Shown here: piece by piece, positions 1-7,019 of the stretch | How positions within the stretch are numbered: position 1 is the stretch's first letter | Layout of the letters: each line of letters begins with the position of its first letter | Assembly: GCA_964503615.1 (NCBI GenBank) | Contig: CAZDBA010000085.1 | Location: forward strand, 1 to 21,855 | Length of the DNA: 21,855 bases | Direction: 5' to 3' | From: CAZDBA01 sp964503615 | GTDB taxonomy: Bacteria; Planctomycetota; Planctomycetia; Pirellulales; Pirellulaceae | Translations under genes and position numbers: made by a program | Notes under the pieces: generated by a model | What the model saw: the letters and a program-made list of their open reading frames with translations, nothing else | The model's database searches: none | What the model was told of the DNA's origin: nothing

Positions 1-99
1 TGTCAATTGCGGGAGCGAGGCCGAACCCGGGTTCATGGAAACGGCATAGCGTTCAAGGCGATTGCAAAACGTGGAATTCTTTTTCCGGATTATTATTGA
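1..99 (+). CDS. Possible C-terminal tail of an upstream gene (partial)
   Basis: Frame 1 is open from the window edge to a TGA at 97-99 and encodes 32 residues ending FPDYY. It is rich in Arg, Lys and Gly. The 83-bp repeat described at 95-177 begins at this stop, just as its second copy begins shortly after the stop of the next gene, which gives slight positional support for a real gene end. Frame 3 is also open here (to about 140), so the reading frame is not certain. I recognise no family. Confidence 0.3.
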   Translation, partial: CQLRERGRTRVHGNGIAFKAIAKRGILFPDYY

Positions 100-177
100 T
101 TACTTTGTTGAGCTTACTATCTTTTGCGGTGCAGTTCTGAGAATCTCATTGGATTCGATGCGAATGCTGGGCTAAAA
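95..177 (+). repeat. Diverged 83-bp repeat, copy 1 (upstream of TPR lipoprotein gene)
   Basis: This stretch aligns without gaps to 1902-1984 with 58 of 83 identical bases by my count (about 70%). The best core is 131-154 against 1938-1961, with 21 of 24 identical (CAGTTCTGAGA, then TCATTGGAT). Both copies lie between the stop of one gene and the start of the next, and both end in GGGCTAAA. Copy 1 contains the small palindrome TGAGAATCTCA (137-147). It may be a duplicated promoter or leader, or the remnant of a larger duplication. Confidence 0.55.
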
Positions 178-284
178 TTCAGTTTGCGATTCCTGTTCAT
201 ACAGTTTCCCTCCATCTCAATTCAGTGAGTCTCATGTTAGATAGTATCTCCTTTTTAAGACCGTTGATTCGCCTTTTGAGCGAG

Positions 285-1892
285 ATGGTCACCAGCCATC
301 GGTTTGTGAAATTAAGCTTGCTTGCGTTGGTCATCGTGATAGCAGGCCAAGGGTGTGGATCGCCGGACGAAACTGCCCAAAATGAAACTGAGCTCGAGTA
401 TCTGGCCAAGTTGGACGATGCAAATCGTCAAGGAGCCAAGTTTCAATCCGAGAGGGTTAAGATCCGACGCGAGCAAGCAGGGCTGAATCGAGAACATCCG
501 AGCTGGCAAAAGCTGGAAGACAAATCGCGCGAGCTTTCTGAACAAATAGCCAAAATGGTCGAAACAAAGCGAGACTGTTTGGAGCAATTGAGTGAGCTTG
601 ATCCTGAAAACCAAGACTATCTTTTTGATCTTGCTCTATCCTACCCTGATGACAATCCGGAAAAGCTCGCGATCTTGATGAAATTGGCTCCAGAGGACGA
701 GGCTGGATATTTCAAAGCTCACCGGGTTCTTGCTCAGTATTTTTTCGTGCGAGCTCGAAATGCACAAACAGAGAACGAGAAAGCATCCTTCCAGGACAAA
801 GCGTTGATTCAGGCAAACCATTGTTTAACGCTTATGCCCAACGAAAAAGTTGCCAAAGCGATCAAGGCCGGAGTGTTGCAAGCTCAAAATCGCATCGACG
901 CGGCCTATCGGTTGTACGAGGAGTTGTTCGAGGGCGAAGTTGAGTACTATCGTCCGCTGATCGAACTCAACAATCAAAGAGGAACGCCAGAAAAAAACAG
1001 TTCTATCGTTGACTCCGCCTACCCGAGACTCAAAGCGAAACTGGAAAAGAACGAGAACGATGATACGCGGGTATGGGTGGTTGGCTGGACTGACATTGTC
1101 CGATGTTTGATGGTCAAAGAAGCCTATGAAACCGCCATTCAGGATCTGGAATCTGAATATAGCCGCCAGATATTAACAGGCAGGCATGAGCGAAAAAATT
1201 GGCTCAATGCTACGATGGGTGAAATTTACGCCGAATGGGCTGGAGAGCATGTTGAATTTGCAACTATGGACGAAGAGTCTCAAAAGTTGGCGCTGGCACG
1301 ACTTCAAAAGGCACACAAAAAGAATCCAAAATCGGCAACGACACTCACCAAGCTTGCTTGGTTTGTGAACAGTGATTCAAAACTCGCTGAGCAAGCACGT
1401 CAAATCTACGATCCCAGTAACGATCCCGAGGCACCCCTGAGCGTGATATCGGATGTCGGTGCTAAGGCTTTGAAAGACAAGGACTATCAAAAAGCGATCG
1501 AGTTTTTTGAAAGGGCGGTAGCCCAAGCTCCCAACAATCCTTTGTTACTTAATAATCTTGCCTTCGCGCTTCTGTCTAGCGAGGAAAACCCAGACGCGGA
1601 AAGAGCTCTTGGGCTCGTGAACAAAGCGATTCAATTGTTGGGAACGGGACAGGGAAGCCAAGTGTTCAGAAGCTCATTACTGCATACTCGTGGCACAGCA
1701 TTTATGAGATTGTCACGAATGGAAGAGGCTGTAGCAAGTTTCGAAGCCGTATTGGAAGATCGCCCCAACGATCAGGAAACGATCAAACTACTTATTCAGT
1801 GTTACGAAGGCCGAAACGAGAATCAGGCAGACGTTTACCGGGCGCGGCTGAAAGAGCTGGAGTCCGCAACAAACGGACTTGAAACCAATTAG
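285..1892 (+). CDS. TPR-repeat lipoprotein with N-terminal coiled coil
   Basis: A predicted outer-surface or periplasmic lipoprotein used as a protein-protein scaffold. From the ATG at 285 the N-terminus has a basic start, a hydrophobic core (LSLLALVIVIA) and a lipobox-like GQGC, with the candidate lipidated Cys 24 residues in. The frame is also open from a GTG at 225 and an ATG at 234, but those would put about 20 extra residues before the signal peptide, so I prefer 285. A charged, probably coiled-coil region follows. The C-terminal third holds at least two clear tetratricopeptide repeats (motifs DYQKAIEFFERAV and RMEEAVASFEAVLEDRP). The next gene, a di-heme peroxidase, starts 177 bp downstream. 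No enzymatic motif is visible, and the specific partner is unknown. Confidence 0.85.
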   Translation: MVTSHRFVKLSLLALVIVIAGQGCGSPDETAQNETELEYLAKLDDANRQGAKFQSERVKIRREQAGLNREHPSWQKLEDKSRELSEQIAKMVETKRDCLEQLSELDPENQDYLFDLALSYPDDNPEKLAILMKLAPEDEAGYFKAHRVLAQYFFVRARNAQTENEKASFQDKALIQANHCLTLMPNEKVAKAIKAGVLQAQNRIDAAYRLYEELFEGEVEYYRPLIELNNQRGTPEKNSSIVDSAYPRLKAKLEKNENDDTRVWVVGWTDIVRCLMVKEAYETAIQDLESEYSRQILTGRHERKNWLNATMGEIYAEWAGEHVEFATMDEESQKLALARLQKAHKKNPKSATTLTKLAWFVNSDSKLAEQARQIYDPSNDPEAPLSVISDVGAKALKDKDYQKAIEFFERAVAQAPNNPLLLNNLAFALLSSEENPDAERALGLVNKAIQLLGTGQGSQVFRSSLLHTRGTAFMRLSRMEEAVASFEAVLEDRPNDQETIKLLIQCYEGRNENQADVYRARLKELESATNGLETN

Positions 1893-1901
1893 GAACATAA
1901 T

Positions 1902-1984
1902 TTTGATTGCTTCGTTGAACACGATACCATTTTGGATACAGTTCTGAGATTGTCATTGGATGCGACGCGGCAAGCGGGCTAAAC
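1902..1984 (+). repeat. Diverged 83-bp repeat, copy 2 (upstream of cytochrome c peroxidase gene)
   Basis: Second copy of the element at 95-177, starting 9 bp after the stop of the TPR gene and ending 85 bp before the peroxidase start. The core CAGTTCTGAGA and TCATTGGAT are retained. The stretch between residues TTGAAC (1915) and GATACA (1935) could act as a weak -35/-10 pair, though the 14-bp spacing is short. The palindrome seen in copy 1 is only partly preserved (TGAGATTGTCA). Confidence 0.55.
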
Positions 1985-2069
1985 TGGGGCTCCATCGCTT
2001 GACTCGGGACTGGGCTTTGACTGTTAGCGTTCTCGTCCAAACGAATATGCATTTAACCTCAGAAATCAG

Positions 2070-3170
2070 ATGATCTTTACTCGTGCACTATGTGTTGTTG
2101 TGGTTTTACTTTGCGGCATGCAATGGTTACCCTCGGAGCCGAAGCAACCCGTCTCCATCCAGCAACAGGATACCGATCAAGAATCGGAGCAGGAAAAGCA
2201 ACCGATCCTGCCTGCTGACAATCTACCGGAAATCGATTTAAGTGCGGATATTCCGAGGGGGTTGTCAGGGCTGCCGAAAGCTCCCGCCAACAATCCGCTG
2301 ACTGAAGAAAAAGTCGCTTTGGGGCGCAAGCTGTTTTTTGATCCGATTTTGTCCGAGAACAACACCGTTTCCTGTGCCAGTTGTCACCAGCCCGATCATG
2401 GTTTCGCGAATCCAGACCCCAAGGCGATCGGTTTGCACGGTCGAGTCGGTGAGCGAAACGCTCCATCGCTTTTGAACAAAGCGTATGCCTCGCACCTGTT
2501 TTGGGATGGCCGAGCTGAATCGTTGGAAGAGCAAGCGATCTCTCCGCTTTCCAACCCAAAAGAAATGGGCAGTAACATACAAGACGCGATCGACCGGTTG
2601 CGTAACAACGAAGAGTATGTGGCGCTGTTTACCGCCGCTTTTGATGAATCAGACGAACCCGCTATTCGTGCTGAAACGATTGGGAAAGCGATCGCAAGTT
2701 TTGAACGGACGTTGCTGATTGGCAACAGTGGGGTCGACCAGTTTCGCGGTGCCAATTACGAAGCGCTTAATGAATCGGCAAGGCAAGGGATGTGGATTTT
2801 CGAAAGTCGCGGAAAATGCTGGAAATGCCACAGCAGTAAAACGTTTTCCGATCAAGAATTTCACAACACAGGTGTCGGGTTTGAACAAGCCGATCGAGAT
2901 GTTGGTCGCATGGAATTCACGGGCAAAACCGAAGACCGCTTCAAATTCAAAACACCGGGCCTGCGCGGTGTCGCCCAAACGGCTCCTTATATGCACGACG
3001 GGAGCGTCGCCACCTTGCGAGAGGTTGTCGAGTTTTACAATCGAGGCGGAGCGCCAGACGACCCGCTTCTTTCGGAGGAGATTGCGCCGCTCAAATTGAG
3101 CGAAGAAGACATCGAAAACTTGGTCGAATTCCTCAAAGCGTTGGACACAAATGGTAACCCGACACGTTAG
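2070..3170 (+). CDS. Di-heme cytochrome c peroxidase (CcpA/MauG family)
   Basis: A predicted exported c-type cytochrome that reduces hydrogen peroxide with electrons from small donors, or a MauG-like oxidase. The 366-aa protein starts with a signal peptide (residues 1-20), then a Gln/Glu-rich linker (about 28-46). Two heme-binding CxxCH motifs are visible: C102-A-S-C105-H106 and C250-W-K-C253-H254. Other family hallmarks are RNAPSLLN (129-136), FWDGRAESLEEQ (144-155) and PYMHDGS (306-312), whose Met308 sits where CcpA-type enzymes carry an axial Met and MauG has Tyr. Length matches the family. It follows the TPR lipoprotein gene, each preceded by the same repeat. The physiological electron donor cannot be read from the sequence. 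The distinction between peroxidase and MauG-like enzyme is an inference. Confidence 0.93.
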   Translation: MIFTRALCVVVVLLCGMQWLPSEPKQPVSIQQQDTDQESEQEKQPILPADNLPEIDLSADIPRGLSGLPKAPANNPLTEEKVALGRKLFFDPILSENNTVSCASCHQPDHGFANPDPKAIGLHGRVGERNAPSLLNKAYASHLFWDGRAESLEEQAISPLSNPKEMGSNIQDAIDRLRNNEEYVALFTAAFDESDEPAIRAETIGKAIASFERTLLIGNSGVDQFRGANYEALNESARQGMWIFESRGKCWKCHSSKTFSDQEFHNTGVGFEQADRDVGRMEFTGKTEDRFKFKTPGLRGVAQTAPYMHDGSVATLREVVEFYNRGGAPDDPLLSEEIAPLKLSEEDIENLVEFLKALDTNGNPTR

Positions 3171-3447
3171 CGAGGACGAAGGCAAGTTTTCTCAATTACG
3201 CGTCAGGTTTCCAATAAAATCACAGCCTCTCCGTCGAAAGATGAGCCAGGCGCAACTTTCGCGGGGCGCGAAAGGCGACTGTTGCAGGTCCGATCTTTGG
3301 AGCCTTACAGTTTAGATTGATCGTTTTTCACTTTCGCCAACATCGGCAGCGAAATTTACTACAATGCCGCTCTGGCCAAACGTGATACCAACCGGGCTGA
3401 GTAAATTTGTGGCCAGAAACTCATCCCACTTTTAGACAAACCGTTCA
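3171..3447. other. Intergenic region between peroxidase and MoxR genes, with stem-loop
   Basis: 277 bp without a credible gene. It holds a perfect 7-bp inverted repeat, CTTTCGC (3256-3262) and GCGAAAG (3268-3274), with loop GGGGC. An outer GCAAC (3252-3256) and GTTGC (3281-3285) pair could form an alternative fold. No U-run follows, so a canonical intrinsic terminator is not supported. The promoter of the MoxR cluster should lie in this region, but I see no convincing -35/-10. Confidence 0.4.
3256..3274. terminator. GC-rich stem-loop downstream of peroxidase gene (weak terminator candidate)
   Basis: Perfect 7-bp stem CTTTCGC/GCGAAAG with a 5-nt loop, 85 bp beyond the peroxidase stop. There is no T-tract on either side. 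It could equally be a processing site or a protein-binding palindrome. Confidence 0.3.
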
Positions 3448-4416
3448 ATGACAAAAACTACCGCAGAAGTACAGGGCGTAAAACTGCACCTAAGCCAACC
3501 CCATGAATCTAGTGGGCAATGGATCGGCCAAGACGAAATCCTCAAGCAAATTTTGGCTTGTTGGATCGTTGTCGACGATGCAGACCTTCCACTCACACCG
3601 CGCTTGGTAGGTACACCGGGTATTGGCAAAACCGCGCTGGCGATGGCCGCCGCCAAACAGCGGGAGCAAGAGCTGTATATCTACCAGTGCACTGCCGACA
3701 CGCGGCCAGAGGATCTTTTGGTCACGCCTGTACTCGCCGAAAGCGGAAAAATCGCTTACCACGCTTCGCCGTTAGTCACCGCCATGATTCGAGGAGGGGT
3801 CTGTATCCTCGACGAAGGAAACCGGATGAACGAGAAATCTTGGGCCTCGCTCGCTCCGTTGCTGGACCATCGTCGTTATATCGAATCGATTGTGGCCGGT
3901 ATCTCGGTTAAGGCGCATCCCGACTTTCGCTGTGCGGTCACGATGAACCAGGACGAATCGACGTTCGAGATTCCGGACTATATTTTAAGTCGCCTGCAAC
4001 CGACCCTCTCACTCAGCTTTCCCAGCCGAGAAGACGAGATGGCGATTTTAAAGTACCACCTGCCGTTTTGCGGAGCGGAGATGCTGGCCATGACGGTCGA
4101 GTTCTTGCAACATTCCCACCAGCTCAAATTAAGTTTCTCCATTCGCGATGGGATCAACATGCTGCGGTACGCGATGAAACGAATTGGGCAGGATCCCGAG
4201 CACCCAGTCGCCAAAGATGACGCTTGGCGCGAGGCGCTCGAAAAATGTTTGGGCGAAGAGGCGTTGGACCTCGAACGGCTTGCAGCAACACGCAAGGAAA
4301 CGTTGGGTGGCCAAGCTGTTCCACTTGGTTTTGGTGATTTCTTTTTTCAATCAGAAGACCCACTGCATCCTGGGCTCGATGAAGATATCGATGACGACGA
4401 AGAGATCGACTTTTAG
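3448..4416 (+). CDS. MoxR-type AAA+ ATPase
   Basis: A 322-aa ATP-driven chaperone-like remodelling enzyme, predicted cytoplasmic and probably acting as a hexameric ring. Visible motifs are Walker A G55-TPGIGK-T62, Walker B with hydrophobic VCIL then D122-E123, sensor-1 Asn in TMNQD (N167), and the arginine-finger segment ILSRLQP (R182). A helical lid domain follows, and the protein ends in an acidic tail (about 311-322, nearly all D/E/I). MoxR proteins usually work with a VWA-domain partner to insert cofactors, mature complexes or drive stress responses. No VWA gene is visible here. The next gene starts 32 nt downstream, so co-transcription is likely. No Shine-Dalgarno precedes the ATG. The AAA+ fold is secure; the MoxR assignment is good but rests on motifs only. 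Confidence 0.88.
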   Translation: MTKTTAEVQGVKLHLSQPHESSGQWIGQDEILKQILACWIVVDDADLPLTPRLVGTPGIGKTALAMAAAKQREQELYIYQCTADTRPEDLLVTPVLAESGKIAYHASPLVTAMIRGGVCILDEGNRMNEKSWASLAPLLDHRRYIESIVAGISVKAHPDFRCAVTMNQDESTFEIPDYILSRLQPTLSLSFPSREDEMAILKYHLPFCGAEMLAMTVEFLQHSHQLKLSFSIRDGINMLRYAMKRIGQDPEHPVAKDDAWREALEKCLGEEALDLERLAATRKETLGGQAVPLGFGDFFFQSEDPLHPGLDEDIDDDEEIDF

Positions 4417-4448
4417 CGACCGACTTGTGAGAGATAAATAGACTAACG

Positions 4449-6386
4449 ATGGATAGCGAAATTCTCAAAATCGGCCCGCGCGTGACCGTTTTGCCTGTTG
4501 TGCATGGTAGCGGTGATTTCTCGGTCGAAGTGCGGCGAGTCATGTTGGCCAACGACTATGACTGTCTGGCAATCCCGCTGCCCGATTCGTTTCGTGAACC
4601 AGTTTGCAAACAGATTCTGAACTTGCCAACTCCCAGCGTCGTTCTCCAGCGCGAGCAGAAACGATTCCAAACCGAGTGGCAGCCCGACCAGGCCGGAGCC
4701 AATCCTGGTGGAGAAGAGGATTCGACCCACGAACACGACGAGCAGCACGAGGGAGAAGAATCGCTTCGTTGTAGTTATGTGCCGATCGACCCATGCCAGC
4801 CGGTAATTAGCGCGTTGCGAACGGCGATGGGTGAACATCTTCCGTATCGTTTTATCGATTTGGAGACCGCCAAGTACGAGCTGCATACACGGACGATGCC
4901 TGATCCTTACGCTTTAAAGAAATCGAACATAGAAAAATACGCTGCCGCAGTACTGCCCCATTTGCATCGTTCGCCAAGCGAGCAATGGCAAGCGAGAATG
5001 GACTACATGGCTTGGCAACTTCGGGAGTTGTCGATTGATTTCCAGCGGATTCTGTTTGTCTGCAGTATTCTCGACTGGCCGTGGATTCGTGAATCGTTTC
5101 AAAACCGTGAGCTGAAATGTCCGCAGCATGCACCCTCCAATGACTGTGAGACGTATGCCGTCGATCCTCAGACGCTTTATTTTATGCTTGGCGAGCTGCC
5201 GTTCGTAACGCAGCTTTACGAGACTGCCCGCAGTGAGTTGTCCAGCGACGAGAACCTGTCGATCGACGGGATCAAGGAGCTGCTCCTCACCGCGAGAACG
5301 CGGTATCAGGAGGAATACAAAAGCCGAGCCAGAAAGATCACGCCGAAACTTTTGGTCCAAGTCCTCAAGTATGCCCGGAATCTGACTTTGATGGACGGTT
5401 GCTTTACTCCCCAATTGGCGACACTGGTCAAAGCGGCTCAGCAGATCGCCGGAGACGGATATGCGATCGAACTGTTGGAGCAAGCCAAAGAGTTTTCGTT
5501 GAGCATTCCGATCGGCTTGGACGAGGTCAAAATGGGAATCCAACGTGCTCAAATTCCGTTTGATGGTGGCTTTGGTGATGTGGCCGAGATGGTCAGTCGG
5601 CTGCCCGGTCCGCCGCTGGTTTGGTCGAATTTGTCTTTGACTCCCAAGCCGGACAAGGAAACAAGCAGAGACTGGAAACAGAAATGGAACCCGTTCTCGC
5701 AATGTAGTTGGCCGCCGGAGGATGAAATCATCGAGAATTTCAGGCAGTCCGTTTTTGACCGCGCCAGCGAAGTGATGGGCAACGACTTGGCCAAGACGGA
5801 AAAGTTCTCCACGAGTATCAAAGATGGCATCGACATCCGCGACACGCTCAGACATTGGTACGACGGAGATATCTACGTCAAAGTAATTCCGCCCAACCGA
5901 GGCAATCTGGATGCGGCCGTGATGTTGTTCGACAGTCCCGCCGACCCCCGCGAGTATCCTTGGCGGACGACTTGGTTCGCCGAGCACAAGAACGAATCAA
6001 CATTGGCGTTTTACGCGACCGATTTTTCAGAAGAAGCGGTTGGTCCAGGGATTTGCCTGGCCAACTACGGCGGCGCTTTGTTTCTTTATCCGCCAATCGC
6101 AATCCCCGATATCTGGCAAGATCCGCGTTTGGATTTTACAGAGACTTTGGAAGAGCGATTGTTGGCGGCGGCATGTTTGCACGCCGAATGCAAACATATT
6201 GCGTTGGTCAGCAGTGCACCGCCGGGCAGCGGATGGCGAAAATTGGCCAAGCGATTTGGGAAAGCTTTTGTACATTTGCCGCTTTCCCGCTTCAGCGATT
6301 CGACTGTTCAGCAATTACGGATGGTCCACGTACTTAACGGCAAGGAAGTTCGCAGTTATGCTGCAGACTTCATTCGCCGAGTTTAA
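4449..6386 (+). CDS. 645-aa protein with TraB/ChaN/EreA-like (DUF5682-like) N-terminal half
   Basis: Not identified with certainty. The N-terminal half resembles, from memory, DUF5682 and the wider TraB/ChaN/EreA-like fold: a strand with a conserved His (VLPVVHGSG, H19), YVPIDP (110-115) leading into FIDLE (135-139), and an R-x-x-Y-M helix (183-187) before a buried strand ILFVCSILDW (201-210). DUF5682 proteins have a second His at that last position (GAWH-type). Here it is Asp, so a hydrolase-like site may be degenerate. Residues 89-104 are a Glu/Asp/His-rich insert that looks disordered or metal-binding. The C-terminal part (about 430-645) is a separate predicted alpha/beta domain I do not recognise. 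No signal peptide or TM is seen. Placement directly after a MoxR ATPase is the usual setting of DUF5682 genes. Confidence 0.75.
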   Translation: MDSEILKIGPRVTVLPVVHGSGDFSVEVRRVMLANDYDCLAIPLPDSFREPVCKQILNLPTPSVVLQREQKRFQTEWQPDQAGANPGGEEDSTHEHDEQHEGEESLRCSYVPIDPCQPVISALRTAMGEHLPYRFIDLETAKYELHTRTMPDPYALKKSNIEKYAAAVLPHLHRSPSEQWQARMDYMAWQLRELSIDFQRILFVCSILDWPWIRESFQNRELKCPQHAPSNDCETYAVDPQTLYFMLGELPFVTQLYETARSELSSDENLSIDGIKELLLTARTRYQEEYKSRARKITPKLLVQVLKYARNLTLMDGCFTPQLATLVKAAQQIAGDGYAIELLEQAKEFSLSIPIGLDEVKMGIQRAQIPFDGGFGDVAEMVSRLPGPPLVWSNLSLTPKPDKETSRDWKQKWNPFSQCSWPPEDEIIENFRQSVFDRASEVMGNDLAKTEKFSTSIKDGIDIRDTLRHWYDGDIYVKVIPPNRGNLDAAVMLFDSPADPREYPWRTTWFAEHKNESTLAFYATDFSEEAVGPGICLANYGGALFLYPPIAIPDIWQDPRLDFTETLEERLLAAACLHAECKHIALVSSAPPGSGWRKLAKRFGKAFVHLPLSRFSDSTVQQLRMVHVLNGKEVRSYAADFIRRV

Positions 6387-6452
6387 ACGAACTTGGTTTG
6401 CAAACTGTCGCGAACTCTCGCGCAGTGGTCTTGAATAATCGAAAGCAAAAAC

Positions 6453-6797
6453 ATGGATCCAGTCGAACTTTTTAGCAACCTTGTCAATCTCGCAGCGGTC
6501 GACGGAAAATTTACTGAGGAAGAGATCAAGTTTTTGGTCAATCGCTCTCAAGCATTAAATCTGCCCACCGAAGAATTCGAAGTCGCACTGGTTGGGATCG
6601 CCGAAGGACAAATCGAAATTACGATTCCAGAAAGTCGTGAAGATCGAGTCCATCTGTTGCAAGAGATGATCAAATTGATGGCGGCCGACGGCGAGTTGGC
6701 AGAGATCGAAAAAGAGTTCTGCGCTCGAGCATCAGCGAAGATGGATTTCACGATCGACGAATTTGAAAGCATTTTGCAAGAGGTTTTGGCCGGCTAA
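6453..6797 (+). CDS. TerB-like domain protein (tellurite-resistance TerB/DUF533-like)
   Basis: A small acidic cytoplasmic protein of 114 aa made of two similar halves. Each half has the TerB signature of a helix, an Asp-Gly turn and acidic residues: AAVDGKFTEEE (15-24, D17/G18) and MAADGELAEIE (76-86, D79/G80). TerB proteins are all-helical and bind divalent metal through such acids. They occur in Ter chemical-stress and phage-defence modules and in envelope-linked complexes. No TerC, TerD or TerZ neighbour is present. It starts 66 nt after the 645-aa gene on the same strand, which suggests the same operon. Function in tellurite resistance should not be assumed. Family assignment rests on motif pattern. 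Confidence 0.8.
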   Translation: MDPVELFSNLVNLAAVDGKFTEEEIKFLVNRSQALNLPTEEFEVALVGIAEGQIEITIPESREDRVHLLQEMIKLMAADGELAEIEKEFCARASAKMDFTIDEFESILQEVLAG

Positions 6798-6848
6798 ATA
6801 AAGTCGATCGCGCTTTTGTCTTGAACGAGTAACTGGCTCGATTTTTCC

Positions 6849-6862
6849 TGTTGGATTGTTGG
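6849..6862. repeat. 14-bp direct repeat at the left edge of the assembly gap
   Basis: TGTTGGATTGTTGG abuts the first N. The identical 14-mer occurs at 6963-6976 immediately after the last N. Internally it is 1.75 copies of the 8-mer TGTTGGAT, as expected for the edge of a short tandem repeat or of an undetected contig overlap. Confidence 0.8.
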
Positions 6863-6962
6863 NNNNNNNNNNNNNNNNNNNNNNNNNNNNNNNNNNNNNN
6901 NNNNNNNNNNNNNNNNNNNNNNNNNNNNNNNNNNNNNNNNNNNNNNNNNNNNNNNNNNNNNN
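6863..6962. other. Assembly gap (100 Ns)
   Basis: Exactly 100 Ns, the customary placeholder for a scaffold gap of unknown length. It lies between the TerB-like and HEAT-repeat genes. The true sequence may be a collapsed tandem repeat, zero-length (the two contig ends overlap by 14 bp), or larger missing DNA. Any open frame reading through it is an artefact. Confidence 0.95.
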
Positions 6963-6976
6963 TGTTGGATTGTTGG
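6963..6976. repeat. 14-bp direct repeat at the right edge of the assembly gap
   Basis: Identical to 6849-6862 and directly adjacent to the last N. It is 44 bp before the start of the HEAT-repeat gene. Confidence 0.8.
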
Positions 6977-7010
6977 CTGTGTGAAGTGATCCAATCGCTT
7001 TTCAACTAGT

Positions 7011-7015
7011 GGAGG
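7011..7015 (+). promoter_or_regulatory. Strong Shine-Dalgarno of the HEAT-repeat gene
   Basis: GGAGG ends 4 nt before the ATG at 7020. It fixes the start codon and stands out because the three preceding genes of the cluster have no recognisable ribosome binding site. Confidence 0.75.
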
Positions 7016-7019
7016 TGTA

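Noticed and set aside
3448..4416. Possible assignment as a Mg-chelatase (ChlI/BchI) or CbbQ/NorQ subunit
   Set aside because: AAA motifs fit several related families, but no chelatase, Rubisco or nitric-oxide reductase genes are nearby, so the general MoxR call is safer.
4914..5987. Long minus-strand frame (357 aa) opposite the DUF5682-like gene
   Set aside because: Antisense to a gene with clear motifs and operon context; no domain signature in its own translation.
6748..7005. Minus-strand open frame crossing the assembly gap
   Set aside because: It exists only because Ns create no stop codons; the flanks overlap the TerB-like gene end and intergenic DNA.
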